Shown: positions 42,811 through 52,426 of the stretch, in pieces
Layout: every line of letters starts with the position of its first letter
How positions within the stretch are numbered: the stretch's first letter is position 1
From: an uncultured Bacteroides sp.
GTDB taxonomy: Bacteria > Bacteroidota > Bacteroidia > Bacteroidales > Bacteroidaceae
Direction of reading: 5' to 3'
Length of the DNA: 64,000 nt
Assembly (NCBI GenBank): GCA_944322345.1
Contig: CALUOO010000002.1
Location: forward strand, 248,001 to 312,000
Position numbers and translations under genes: made by a program
Notes under the pieces: generated by a model
What the model was told of the DNA's origin: nothing
The model's database searches: none
Seen by the model: the letters and a program-made list of their open reading frames with translations, nothing else

Positions 42811-44787
42811 ATGAACTCTAAAAGTCTACTAAAAAAAGTATTGGTTGCAGCCATCTGCTGTGCCACGTTTACAGAGGTGGAAGCCAAAATCACGCTCCCT
42901 TCTTTCTTCACCGACAACATGGTGCTTCAACAACGAACGACGTTGAAATTGCATGGAACTGCTTCTCCGCAAAAACGGGTAATCGTATGTACGGGATGGG
43001 ACAGCAAGACCTACGAGACCCGTTCGGACGAACAGGGACAATGGAGCCTGAACATACAGACACCCGCGGCCGGAGGTCCATATGAATTGACATTCTCGGA
43101 CGGAAAGAAGCTGACGTTGAAAAACGTATTGGTGGGAGAGGTATGGTTCTGTTCCGGACAGTCGAACATGGAAATGCCCTTGGATGGCTGGGGGAAAATA
43201 ATGAACTACCAGCAAGAAATAGCTGATGCCAACTATCCTTCCATCCGACTGCTTCAGGTAAAACATACTACAGCCTTTGCTCCTCAGGACGATGCAGTCC
43301 TCGATTTCGGGTGGGAAGAATGCAGCCCGGCCACTGTTCCGGGATTTTCATCAACAGCCTATTTCTTCGCTCGAAAATTATGGGAGGAGCTGAAAGTGCC
43401 TGTTGGTTTGGTACATAGTTCTTGGGGAGGTACACCGGCAGAAGCATGGACCAGCTACGAAGGATTGAAACAGGTAAACAATTATCAGGCCTATGCCGAG
43501 AAAATGCTGGCAGTTTCTAAGGAAAAAGAAAATTCGGGGAATACGTACCAACAGGAATGGCGCAAATGGATGGACAGACTTTCTCCAATAGATAAAGGTA
43601 TGAAAAATGGAGAAGCTGTATGGGCAGCTGCCGACTATGATGATAGTCAATGGAAGACAATGAGTGCACCCGGATTTTGGGAAAAACAAGGTCTGGGAGG
43701 GTTTGACGGCTTGGCATGGTTCAGAAAAGTGATTCAGATTCCGTCTAAATACCAAGGAAAGGAACTTACACTTTATCTTTCCAAAATAGATGATGACGAT
43801 ATTGTCTATTTCAACGGTACAGAAATAGGCGCAACCACTGGGGTTGACATCGAAAGGAAGTATACAATACCGGGAGAATTGGTGCAATCCGGACTTAATA
43901 CCATCGCTGTACGAATTCTGGATACGGGAGGTGACGGAGGATTCATTGGTGCTTCGGAAAGTATGAATATCTGTTATGGTAAGAAACAAGTTGTCACATT
44001 AGCAGGAGAGTGGAAGTATAACGTTGGTGCACAGGCCCGAGAACTGCAAAAGGAATATGCCTCAAAGCCCAAGGTTACTCAGCTGACTCCCGGCACTCTG
44101 TATAACGCAATGGTGAATCCGTTCATCAATTTCCCTGTCAAAGGATTTATCTGGTATCAGGGTGAAGCCAATGAAGGACGTGCTTATGAATATACCGACC
44201 TGTTTCAGGCTATGATTAATGACTGGCGACAGAAATGGGATAATAAGGACCTACCGTTCTATTTTGTGCAGCTTGCCGCATTCAGAAAAGAGGCTATTAT
44301 TGACGTTAACGCCCAATGGCCTTACATACGTGAAGCTCAAAGTGCGGCATTGTCACTCGCTCATACCGGAATGATTGTGACAACAGATATTGGCGACAGT
44401 AAAGATATACATCCCAAGAACAAACAGGAAGTGGGACGCCGTTTAGCATTATTGGCGTTGAAGAATGATTATGGCAAATCGGGAATAGAGGCCTCGGCGC
44501 CTGTCTATGACAGCTACTGCGTGGAAGGAAATTGTATACGGATTCGTTTTAAAAATGTAGGAGACGGTTTTCTTGGTAAAGAGGAACTAAAAGGTTTTTC
44601 CATAGCTGGGACTGATCATCAGTTCTATTCTGCACAGGCTAAAATTGAAGGTGATGAGATTGTTATAAGCTCACCACAAGTCGAAGCTCCTGCAGCTGTG
44701 CGTTATGGATGGGCAGATTATCCGATCTGTAACCTTTATGGTAAAAATGGATTGCCTGTATCTCCTTTCCGTACAGACAGGTGGTGA
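42811..44787 (+). CDS. Sialate O-acetylesterase-type SGNH carbohydrate esterase
   Basis: This is a 658-residue exported esterase that removes O-acetyl groups from sugars such as sialic acid or plant/host glycans. The signal peptide ends about FTEVEA|K. The SGNH catalytic Ser is in WFCSGQSNMEMPL (about 118), the Asp/His dyad in GDSKDIHPKNK near the C terminus, and FIWYQGEANEG is the conserved block between. Residues 250-400 contain an inserted galactose-binding-like module (LAWFRKVIQIP; VRILDTGGDGGF). The ATG at 42811 puts the signal peptide first; the ATG at 42781 would add ten residues. It is convergent with a clan GH-A-like hydrolase, sharing a terminator. Confidence 0.88.
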   Translation: MNSKSLLKKVLVAAICCATFTEVEAKITLPSFFTDNMVLQQRTTLKLHGTASPQKRVIVCTGWDSKTYETRSDEQGQWSLNIQTPAAGGPYELTFSDGKKLTLKNVLVGEVWFCSGQSNMEMPLDGWGKIMNYQQEIADANYPSIRLLQVKHTTAFAPQDDAVLDFGWEECSPATVPGFSSTAYFFARKLWEELKVPVGLVHSSWGGTPAEAWTSYEGLKQVNNYQAYAEKMLAVSKEKENSGNTYQQEWRKWMDRLSPIDKGMKNGEAVWAAADYDDSQWKTMSAPGFWEKQGLGGFDGLAWFRKVIQIPSKYQGKELTLYLSKIDDDDIVYFNGTEIGATTGVDIERKYTIPGELVQSGLNTIAVRILDTGGDGGFIGASESMNICYGKKQVVTLAGEWKYNVGAQARELQKEYASKPKVTQLTPGTLYNAMVNPFINFPVKGFIWYQGEANEGRAYEYTDLFQAMINDWRQKWDNKDLPFYFVQLAAFRKEAIIDVNAQWPYIREAQSAALSLAHTGMIVTTDIGDSKDIHPKNKQEVGRRLALLALKNDYGKSGIEASAPVYDSYCVEGNCIRIRFKNVGDGFLGKEELKGFSIAGTDHQFYSAQAKIEGDEIVISSPQVEAPAAVRYGWADYPICNLYGKNGLPVSPFRTDRW

Positions 44788-44799
44788 AAATATTAATTT

Positions 44800-44850
44800 C
44801 CAATCGGCTGGATTATATCTTATGGAATGTATCCAGCCGGTTGGCTTATT
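44800..44850. terminator. Bidirectional terminator between esterase and GH-A-like genes
   Basis: A 14-bp stem (44800-44813 with 44831-44844, one G-T pair; core CGGCTGGAT/ATCCAGCCG) is followed by CTTATTTCTTTATTT on the plus strand and by an A/T-rich stretch on the minus strand. Confidence 0.75.
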
Positions 44851-46177
44851 TCTTTATTTCCAGAATGTAAGGATGATTGCTGATAGTGAGAACTATTGAT
44901 TGGACATTTTTCACACTGTTTGTTGGATATATTCCTTGGGTCGGATCATATATATTTATTATCTGATGTTTTTTGCTGAGTTTTACTTCAATTTCTGTTT
45001 CGCCTCCAGTATACATTTCTCCCCATATTATCAACATGAATGTACCGTCACTTTTTTGTAATAATAAATCGTGTGTGGTTGCTGACTCCCCGGAAATGTA
45101 ATATGACAAGAAGTCTGCACGCTTTAGGCGGTTATTGTCTTTTAATATAGTAGTCATATTATGTAAATAATGTGCAGCCTGTCGTGGACGATATTCTTTA
45201 TCATAAAATCCGAAACTTTGATTCCCAGATTCATCCGAACGATCACGCATGATATAAATTGCCGTATGGCTCCACCCTTGAGCAAACTGTGCCAAGTAAC
45301 ATGACAGATAAAGCCGTGCCTGCATCTCTTCTGTTACAACTCCATCAATTGTCACTCCAGTCTCAGTCGTCACACGCTTAATATATTTCAGCTCTTCTTC
45401 CTTATATCCATTATATCCTTTCAGCCATGTTTTACCATAATTTCCATACAGATGATCGCCTTTGGCATTCTTTGTCGGACTCGCAGCCAACCATGTTTGG
45501 TTATCCTGTAGTGGTTGCCAACTGGGATGCGTGAAATAATTATGGCAATTTACAGCATCTCCAAAAGTAGTACCTCTAAATTCATCAATTACATCAGAAT
45601 CCTCCTTGGGGACGTACAAATACTGCAGCCCGACATTATCAGTTTCAGCTCCACTTTCAGATATTGTCCAAACAGAATAATTTTTTAATATGCTGTCTGC
45701 TTTGACGGCTTTGTACAGATCTCTTTGTAACCTTGCTACAGGTATCCACGATTTATTTTTTCCTCCTTCTTCTCCGTTATAGATTATACCCCAGTTATTA
45801 GGCTCATTATTACCTTCTATGGCTAATAAAGCTCCTGATAGGGCTATTCTTCGGGATCCGTTTATTAGGCTTTGGATGTTGTTTCCTGAACTTCCCAAAC
45901 TGGTACTGATTTTTACTCCAGTCTGTTGATGTAGTTTTTTAATCTCCTGAAACTTTTTATTTGTATCCATGTCGTCGTCTGTCCTGATCCATCTGACTCC
46001 TAAATAGTTGATACATTGTATGGTTTTCTCTGTTGTTTCTCCTCTTCTGAAAATAGCACTGTTTACTCCAATACTATTTAGAAAGTCGTATGCACTTTGG
46101 GCTTGTACTTTTTTTTGTGCATGAATGTTTTCGGAGGTCAATAGCAATATTGCCAAATACCAAATAACTTGTTTCAT
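44846..46177 (-). CDS. Exported clan GH-A-like glycoside hydrolase, family not identified
   Basis: This 443-residue protein has a signal peptide ending ENIHA|Q. It has an N-terminal (beta/alpha)8-type start (FLNSIGVNSAIFRRGET; LGVRWIRTD), the clan GH-A acid/base signature IEGNNEPNNWG (Glu about 124) and a candidate nucleophile in VTTETGVTID (Glu about 271). The last 90 residues form a small beta domain (LLQKSDGTFMLIIWGE; QSIVLTISNHPYILEI) as in GH30/GH39-like enzymes. These motifs are visible; no specific family could be assigned. It is convergent with the esterase and has a -7 box at 46232-46225. It probably acts on an extracellular or periplasmic glycan. Confidence 0.68.
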   Translation of the reverse strand: MKQVIWYLAILLLTSENIHAQKKVQAQSAYDFLNSIGVNSAIFRRGETTEKTIQCINYLGVRWIRTDDDMDTNKKFQEIKKLHQQTGVKISTSLGSSGNNIQSLINGSRRIALSGALLAIEGNNEPNNWGIIYNGEEGGKNKSWIPVARLQRDLYKAVKADSILKNYSVWTISESGAETDNVGLQYLYVPKEDSDVIDEFRGTTFGDAVNCHNYFTHPSWQPLQDNQTWLAASPTKNAKGDHLYGNYGKTWLKGYNGYKEEELKYIKRVTTETGVTIDGVVTEEMQARLYLSCYLAQFAQGWSHTAIYIMRDRSDESGNQSFGFYDKEYRPRQAAHYLHNMTTILKDNNRLKRADFLSYYISGESATTHDLLLQKSDGTFMLIIWGEMYTGGETEIEVKLSKKHQIINIYDPTQGIYPTNSVKNVQSIVLTISNHPYILEIKK

Positions 46178-46224
46178 ATAATATAAGGAATTGTGAGATC
46201 TGCCATATATTTATTTGCTAAAGG

Positions 46225-46232
46225 CAAAGATA
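46225..46232 (-). promoter_or_regulatory. Promoter -7 box of the GH-A-like gene
   Basis: TATCTTTG on the minus strand, 48 bp before the start codon. No TTTG at the right distance. Confidence 0.5.
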
Positions 46233-46435
46233 TATAAATAACAATGAATTTATCTCTCAAAAAAAATGCAATGTAAATGATTGAATCTTAGATTTTTAGT
46301 TTTAGTTTTTGTTTTTCTTGATTAAAATAAAGGGAATGGGAGTAGGGGTTTTTATGCGAGCTTGCGTTATATAATTGAAATCACCTTAGCTAAGTGAGTT
46401 GGAAAATAATTATTGATATTAAAATTCTGAATGTT

Positions 46436-47068
46436 ATGAAATTAAAGTTGATTGCATTATCTTTGTGTTTAACAGTTATAGGTAGTTCTTTTGTTAAAGG
46501 ACAGAGTTCTAATGGTGGCTTCTCCTCCGTGTCGAATAAGCATGAAATCCGTTTAGCAGCAAGTGACGGATTGACATTGACAACTGTTGATATCTTTGGC
46601 ATGGGACTGGCTGATGCTATTATAGGCAGCAAACGTTCTGATGAAAAGTCATCACTTGTATATAGTCTGGGATATCGCTATTCTATCAGTCGTTTCCGCT
46701 TAGGTGGTGACTTGGGATTTGCGCAGACTAGCAGTAAGTTGGCTCTTAGTGGAGAAAAATCCCCTTCTATAAAAGAACGTGAACTGAATTTCTTAGTGTT
46801 ACCAACGGCTGAGTTTATTTATTATAAGCGGCGTTTGTTTGAACTTTATGGAGGAGCATCGGCTGGTGTCAATCTGGTTAGGCATACAGAGAGTGGTCTG
46901 ACTGAGGCAGGGAAGAAAACTGCACAAAAGAGTAGTCTATCTACTTCATTTGCTTATCAGGTGAATCCCATTGCTTTCCGTGTAGGAAATGAATGTGTTG
47001 GCGGTTTTGTAGAGGCTGGTTTGGGAAACAAAGGTTTCTTGACAGCAGGTATAAGCTTGAGATTTTAA
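46436..47068 (+). CDS. Small outer-membrane beta-barrel-like protein
   Basis: This 210-residue protein has a signal peptide (LIALSLCLTVIGSSFVKG|Q). The mature part has alternating strands such as YSLGYRYSISRFRLGGDLGFAQ, FLVLPTAEFIYYKRRLFELYGGASAG and VEAGLGNKGFLTAGISLRF, ending in Phe as is typical for outer-membrane insertion. It resembles the OmpA-like or PorT-like small barrels of Bacteroidetes. The ATG at 46436 gives the signal peptide; an in-frame start 42 bp upstream adds an unlikely tail. A terminator-like hairpin (47094-47146) separates it from the downstream sigma factor. Function unknown. Confidence 0.72.
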   Translation: MKLKLIALSLCLTVIGSSFVKGQSSNGGFSSVSNKHEIRLAASDGLTLTTVDIFGMGLADAIIGSKRSDEKSSLVYSLGYRYSISRFRLGGDLGFAQTSSKLALSGEKSPSIKERELNFLVLPTAEFIYYKRRLFELYGGASAGVNLVRHTESGLTEAGKKTAQKSSLSTSFAYQVNPIAFRVGNECVGGFVEAGLGNKGFLTAGISLRF

Positions 47069-47093
47069 AAAATAGGATTAATATTCTGATAGT

Positions 47094-47146
47094 GCAGGAA
47101 GGGGCAATAAAAAAGTGAGAAACAATTGTAACCTTCCTGCCTTTTG
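47094..47146 (+). terminator. Hairpin with U-run before the FecI-type sigma gene
   Basis: GCAGGAAGG (47094-47102) pairs perfectly with CCTTCCTGC (47132-47140), followed by CTTTTG. It ends the barrel gene's transcript or attenuates the sigma gene, whose ATG is at 47183. Confidence 0.65.
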
Positions 47147-47182
47147 TATTAGACAATTTATTTACAAGCAGCTTATTATGCT

Positions 47183-47743
47183 ATGGAGTTTAATCGGAAA
47201 GAAAAATTTAAAGAAAGTTTTCAGAAGCACTATGCAAGGTTATGCTGTATGGCCTATAGCTATGTTGCAGATGAAGAAGACGCAGAGGATATTGTGCAGG
47301 AGCTATTTATTAATATATGGGAGAAAGAAAAAGATTTGTTGCCCGACAAAGAGTTTGCTGCTTATATTACTGTTGCCGTACGCAATAGTTGCCTTACATT
47401 TTTACGTAAAAGACAGAACGGCCCTGTCTCTATAGAAGACTATTCGACCATAGCAAGCGCTGTACCTGATGATTCTCATGATGCTGAGTCTGTTTCACCA
47501 GAGGATTTACTACAGGCTGCACTTGCAACTTTACCGGTTAAGTGTCGTGAGATTTTTCTTATGGCAAAGTTAAAAGGCATGCGTTATCGTGAAATTGCGA
47601 ATGGACTGGGTATTTCTGAAAAGACCGTCGAGAATCAGATGAGCAAAGCCATTAAAATGTTACGTGATTATGCAATGTCAAATAGCTCATTATTGGTAAC
47701 TGTTGTCGCTATTGTTTTATTATTTGTAATCAATTGTATGTAG
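47183..47743 (+). CDS. FecI-type ECF sigma factor
   Basis: This is a 186-residue ECF sigma factor: region 2 in MAYSYVADEEDAEDIVQEL and INIWEKEK, region 4 in LATLPVKCREIFLMAKLKG and the helix-turn-helix REIANGLGISEKTVENQM. A hydrophobic C-terminal tail (LLVTVVAIVLLFVI) is a frequent oddity of Bacteroides sigma factors of this type. The FecR-like anti-sigma gene starts 3 bp after its stop and a TonB-dependent receptor follows, giving the standard cell-surface signalling trio. It would activate the receptor operon when the receptor senses its ligand. Confidence 0.9.
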   Translation: MEFNRKEKFKESFQKHYARLCCMAYSYVADEEDAEDIVQELFINIWEKEKDLLPDKEFAAYITVAVRNSCLTFLRKRQNGPVSIEDYSTIASAVPDDSHDAESVSPEDLLQAALATLPVKCREIFLMAKLKGMRYREIANGLGISEKTVENQMSKAIKMLRDYAMSNSSLLVTVVAIVLLFVINCM

Positions 47744-47746
47744 CAC

Positions 47747-48706
47747 ATGGAAACAAACGAAAATATCGATAGCCTGTTAGCTAGGCATTTTGCTCATGAG
47801 ACTTTGTCTGTCACCCAGCAAAAACGGCTGAATGAGTGGATAGAAAAACATGAAAAAGAGTATCGTCAGCTTCAACTGCTGATAAATGCTCCTCTGGAAA
47901 AAAAGATATATCCATCCTTTGATACGGATAAAGCATGGGAAAACGTAGAGAAAAGACTTTCAGTTATGTCTGTAAGGAAGAAATCTGTTCATCGGTGGAG
48001 TATTATTTATGGTTCCATTGCAGCTTGTCTCGCACTAATTGTAGGTGTGGCTGTATTTTATCAGTATTTCTCGGTGACCGATAAGCAGCAACTCTATGCA
48101 AATGCTGCTGATCACGTGAAACATGTTATACTGTCTGACAGTTCAGAAGTTGTTATTTATCCTCATTCGCAGATTTCTTTTGCTGTTGGTAAAGAACGAG
48201 AAGCACAACTGATAGGAAAAGCTTTTTTTAAGGTAAAAAAGAACGGTAAGTCTTTTAAAGTATCCACGCAGCAATTGACTGTAGAAGTTCTAGGTACTTC
48301 TTTCTTGGTGGATGCGATACAAGAAAATGAGGCTGGTGTTTTTGTACAAACAGGGCGTGTGAAAGTCTCATCTACTGAAAATGAGGTAATATTAAGGGAG
48401 AATGAGAAGGCTGAGTTGCTAAATAATGTTTTGAATGTCGGAGTAATTGATAACCCATGCGAACTGTTTGGTGAAAAAAAACAGGTATTGTTATTCAACA
48501 ATGAGCCAATATTAAATGTTGTACAGACAATAGAGAAACAAACAGGAGTCCGTATAGAGCTTAGCAAAGAAGTAGAGAGAAATAGAGTGACTACGCGGAT
48601 TGATCCTGTAGATAGTAAAAGTATTGTTGAAGAACTGGCATTTGTCTGTGGATGTCATTATGAGACGCTTGTTGAAGGAAAACATTACAAGCTTTATTAT
48701 GAATAA
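47747..48706 (+). CDS. FecR-family anti-sigma factor
   Basis: This is a 319-residue inner-membrane protein. The N-terminal cytoplasmic part (about 1-85, SLLARHFAHETLSVTQQKRL) would bind the sigma factor; one membrane helix lies at about 86-106 (IIYGSIAACLALIVGVAVFY); the periplasmic FecR domain (DHVKHVILSDSSEVVIYP; VEVLGTSFLVDA; VFVQTGRVKVSS) follows, then a C-terminal STN-like segment (NEPILNVVQTIEKQTGVRIE) that contacts the receptor's signalling domain. It is 3 bp after the sigma gene, and its stop overlaps the start of the receptor gene, so expression is coupled. Confidence 0.92.
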   Translation: METNENIDSLLARHFAHETLSVTQQKRLNEWIEKHEKEYRQLQLLINAPLEKKIYPSFDTDKAWENVEKRLSVMSVRKKSVHRWSIIYGSIAACLALIVGVAVFYQYFSVTDKQQLYANAADHVKHVILSDSSEVVIYPHSQISFAVGKEREAQLIGKAFFKVKKNGKSFKVSTQQLTVEVLGTSFLVDAIQENEAGVFVQTGRVKVSSTENEVILRENEKAELLNNVLNVGVIDNPCELFGEKKQVLLFNNEPILNVVQTIEKQTGVRIELSKEVERNRVTTRIDPVDSKSIVEELAFVCGCHYETLVEGKHYKLYYE

Positions 48707-51139
48707 ACGCCAAATAGTAGCTTTTGTAATTATAGTATTCATATTTGTTGTTCCATTATGCGGACAAGAAGATAATAACTGGAAAAAAGTAGCTGGAGAA
48801 TACGTACAGGTGGATATCTCCTCTGCCACTGTACGTCAATGGTTTGACTGGATAGAAAAAACAAAGGAATTGTTCTTTCTTATAATGCCTCATTGATTGA
48901 TTTGGATAAAATCTGTAAAGTTGATCAGGCGTCAGACATTACCATTGAAGATTTATTGAAAATAGTTCTGAGTGACTATCGGATCAAGATTGCATGTCTT
49001 CCTTCCAGGAAGCTGGCAATTCAGGTCATGCCTAAGCAGTACTGTAATGTTAGTGGAACTGTGTATGAGGAAGGGTCTGGTGAACGGTTATACGGAGCCG
49101 TTGTTGAGATGATAAATGATAGGGGTGAAAAGATATATACTATTGGTGATGAAAACGGGAATTTTCATTTTTATATACCCGAAGGAAAGTATCGGTTGCT
49201 TGTCTCGTATATGGGGTATTCTTCATATGAGAGATTGTTGAAGGTCTCGGGAGAACATAATGTTTATCCACAGCTTTGTCCATTACCATTCGAAATAGAT
49301 GAAGTTACAGTAAAATCTCATAAGCGTGGAGATGATTTGGATGAATTGTCCCCAGTCAATCTTTTGTCAATTAGTGGAAATGATTTGTTTTCACAGATAT
49401 GGATTCTTCCTGGAGTTACAGGAATATCGACTGGAGCTAACTTTCAAGTGGATGGGGGAGGAGCGGATGAAAATCAATTGCTGTTGGATGGAGTGCCAGT
49501 ATACCATCCTGGGCATATCAATTCACTGTTCTCTATGTTTAATGGAGATGCTGTGAAAAATATTGTCTTTTATAAGGGATATTTCCCTACGCGTTTTGAA
49601 GGGAAATTATCATCTGTTACTGATGTAAAACTGAAAGAAGGTAATAAACAGGAACACGTAAGAACATTGGGACTTGATATGCCTGCAGCTTCCATTACCC
49701 TTGAGGGACCTCTTGTAAAGGATAAGCTATCTTATATTGTAAGTGGTCGTAGAAGTTGGCTTGATTTTTTTGATAATCTTTTCTCCGAAGAGAATCGGAT
49801 GAATCATTCCAGCTACGATTATAATGCAAAATTGTCATATCGTATCTCTTCCCGGAAACAACTTGAGTTTTTTACTTATGGAGCAAAGGATGAATATCAT
49901 CTTCCGGATGAGGATAGAGAGAATCTGCCAATATTGCAATGGACAAACAGGATCTATCAGATACGTTATAATACAGCGATGGGAAGACTCGGAAATACCA
50001 CTTCGCTTTTCTATTCCTCTCATCAGAATAAAGCACATGTCGCTGAACTAGGATTCGATTCAGAAGGTTATGCACATAGCAGCATTAAGTCTGCTAATTT
50101 TGTGACAGAATTCAATTATAGCCTCGATAATATATATAGTGCGCGTTGGGGAGCAAAATATTCTTATGAGATCTACGATCTAACTTCTTTTAATTTTGGG
50201 AAACAGATACATACACGGCGTGAACCGATTAATCAATATTCTTTATTTTATGACAATCAGATCTGCATTACTCAAACGCTACAGGCTCAAATTGGTGTCC
50301 ATTTTGTGGGATACCAACCTTTGAATCATCATTCTTATTATAGCATACAACCACGTTTCTCGTTGAGATATTCACCTACGCCTTTCAATTTATTTTATAT
50401 GAACTTTTCTAAAATGGAACAGTTCTATCATTATCTGCGTTTTGAAAATATAGCTTTACCTACCGATTTCCGGATGCCTAGTATCGATGGTTATAAGCCT
50501 CGTTCGTCGGAACATTATGAAGTGGGATGGAAACATTTCTTGAAAAACGGGCAATGGGAAATATCGGCATATTATAAGACACGAAGGAATGTTCTGGCAT
50601 TACGCCCGGAAACATATGTAGAGGATAGCAATTGGAAAAATTATATTATGGAAGGGCGTGGAAATAGTTATGGCTTTAAATTCTATCTTCAGAATAATTG
50701 GAATCGCTGGATGCTGCAACTTTCTTATACATATGCAAGAAGTCTGGAAGAATATGACCTTGATGGATTAAAAGAAAGGGGAAAAATCCCCTCTCTCTAT
50801 GATATTCCTCACCAGTTTGGTGGTGCAGTTTCGTATAAACTAATGTCATGTTCATCACTTTCTATAGGTGGAATGTTGTATTCCGGAAAGATAATTGCTA
50901 CCGATAGCTGGTCTGACCCATTACCTGTTTCATGCTTTAGAACCGAACGTGCTCCTATGAATTACAAAGTAGATGCAGGATATTCTTATAAACGTAACTT
51001 TAGAGAAAAACTTTTGTTGTTACGTTTCGGATTTTATAATATCATAGGTAATCTTCCTGAAGAGGATATGCTTACATTTTATTCTGTTTCATGGAATAGC
51101 CATTGCATACCTTATGGGAGCATCAGCTTTCGCTTTTGA
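48699..51139 (+). pseudogene. TonB-dependent transducer/receptor with a one-base frameshift in the STN domain
   Basis: The gene starts at ATG 48699 (overlapping fecR) with a signal peptide ending VPLCG|Q and an STN domain (VQVDISSATVRQWFDWIEKT). Near 48862-48868 the frame shifts by one base: frame one stops at 48896, while the downstream frame supplies the expected STN continuation (GIVLSYNASLIDLDKI) and then runs to 51139. It encodes a carboxypeptidase-like domain (VSGTVYEEGSGERLYGAVVE), plug (QLLLDGVPVYHPGHINSLF) and 22-strand barrel. One extra G after ACAAAGG restores a continuous protein of about 813 residues. No SusD partner follows. It is either a true mutation, a phase-variable site, or a sequencing error. 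Confidence 0.8.
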
Positions 51140-51158
51140 TCGATAAAAAACAGAATTA

Positions 51159-52373
51159 TCAGTTAAACATATTTCTGATCCGTTCTATTCCCATGATAAG
51201 CTGATCCACTTCTTCTTTTGTGTTATATAATCCGAAGGATGCCCGAACCGTCCCTTCTATACCTAACCGTTGCATCAGGGGTTGTGCACAATGATGTCCT
51301 GTACGGACTGCAATACCCAGACGATCGAGTAATGTTCCTAAATCAAAATGATGAATGTTACCTACCTGAAAAGAGATTACCGATCCTCTGTCTGCTGCTT
51401 TACCAAAAATATGCATGTCCGGGATTTCATATAAACGTTTTAATGCATATTCGGTCAGTTCCTGTTCGTAATTGGCAATTTGCTCTATTCCAATATTGCT
51501 TACATAATCAAGAGCCTTTGCCAGTCCTGTAGTTCCTATATAGTCTGGAGTTCCTGCTTCAAACTTGAATGGCAACTCATTAAAAGTTGTTTTTTCGAAT
51601 GAGACATGCTGAATCATTTCTCCTCCTCCTTGATACGGAGGTAGTTTGTCTAACCATTCCTCTTTTCCGAAGAGCACGCCAATCCCGGTTGGACCATATA
51701 TCTTATGTCCAGAGAAGACTAAAAAATCGGCATCCAATTCCTGTACATCAACTTTCATGTGAGGGATTGACTGTGCTGCATCAATCAGACAAGGAACTCC
51801 ATGTGCATGGGCTATGCGAATCATTTCCTTAACAGGATTGACTGTCCCCAATACATTCGAAACTTGTACGATACTGACAATCTTTGTGCGATTGGAAAAC
51901 AGCTTTTTGTATTCATCCAGCATCAACTCGCCACAGTCATTCATAGGGATAACTTTGATGGAAATCCCTTTGCGGTTAGCCAATAATTGCCATGGAACAA
52001 TATTGCTATGGTGTTCCATGACAGAGACAATTACTTCGTCTCCTTCTTTCATGAATGCCTCTCCAAAAGTGGAAGCAAGCAAGTTGATACTTTCAGTCGT
52101 CCCACGGGTAAACACAATCTCATTAGTACTTTGTGCATTAATGAATTGCCGTACTGTTTCGCGCGAAGCTTCATGCAGTTCGGTTGCTTGTTGAGAAAGA
52201 TAATGTACTCCACGATGTACATTTGCATTGACTGAATAGTATTCATTTACCAACGAATCGACCACAACGCGTGGTTTCTGGGTCGTAGCTCCATTGTCGA
52301 AATAGATTAGCGGTTTCCCGTAAATCGTACGATTTAGAATTGGAAAATCTTCACGTATTCTCTGAATATCCAT
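51159..52373 (-). CDS. sufS: Cysteine desulfurase of the SUF system
   Basis: This 404-residue PLP enzyme takes sulfur from cysteine as a persulfide for Fe-S cluster assembly. The PLP Lys lies in FLVFSGHKIYGPTG (about 224); the active-site Cys is in VRTGHHCAQPLMQRLG (about 363); the phosphate-holding segment is FTRGTTESINLLA. The RxGHHCA context marks the group II (SufS) type. It is last in the sufBCDS order, 53 bp after sufD on the same strand. No sufE or sufU is seen in the window. The start at 52373 (MDIQRIREDFPIL) is standard. Confidence 0.95.
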   Translation of the reverse strand: MDIQRIREDFPILNRTIYGKPLIYFDNGATTQKPRVVVDSLVNEYYSVNANVHRGVHYLSQQATELHEASRETVRQFINAQSTNEIVFTRGTTESINLLASTFGEAFMKEGDEVIVSVMEHHSNIVPWQLLANRKGISIKVIPMNDCGELMLDEYKKLFSNRTKIVSIVQVSNVLGTVNPVKEMIRIAHAHGVPCLIDAAQSIPHMKVDVQELDADFLVFSGHKIYGPTGIGVLFGKEEWLDKLPPYQGGGEMIQHVSFEKTTFNELPFKFEAGTPDYIGTTGLAKALDYVSNIGIEQIANYEQELTEYALKRLYEIPDMHIFGKAADRGSVISFQVGNIHHFDLGTLLDRLGIAVRTGHHCAQPLMQRLGIEGTVRASFGLYNTKEEVDQLIMGIERIRNMFN

Positions 52374-52426
52374 TACTCTACTTTATATTCTTATTCCTTA
52401 TAATTTGACCGATTGTCTCCTTGGGA

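Noticed and set aside
48855..48870. Programmed -1 frameshifting on A AAA AAC in the TonB receptor
   Set aside because: The heptamer is not in the phase required for a slippery site in the first frame, and receptors of this kind are not known to use it.
46436..51139. Polysaccharide utilisation locus
   Set aside because: Sigma, FecR and a TonB receptor are present, but there is no SusD-like gene or adjacent co-directional glycoside hydrolase.
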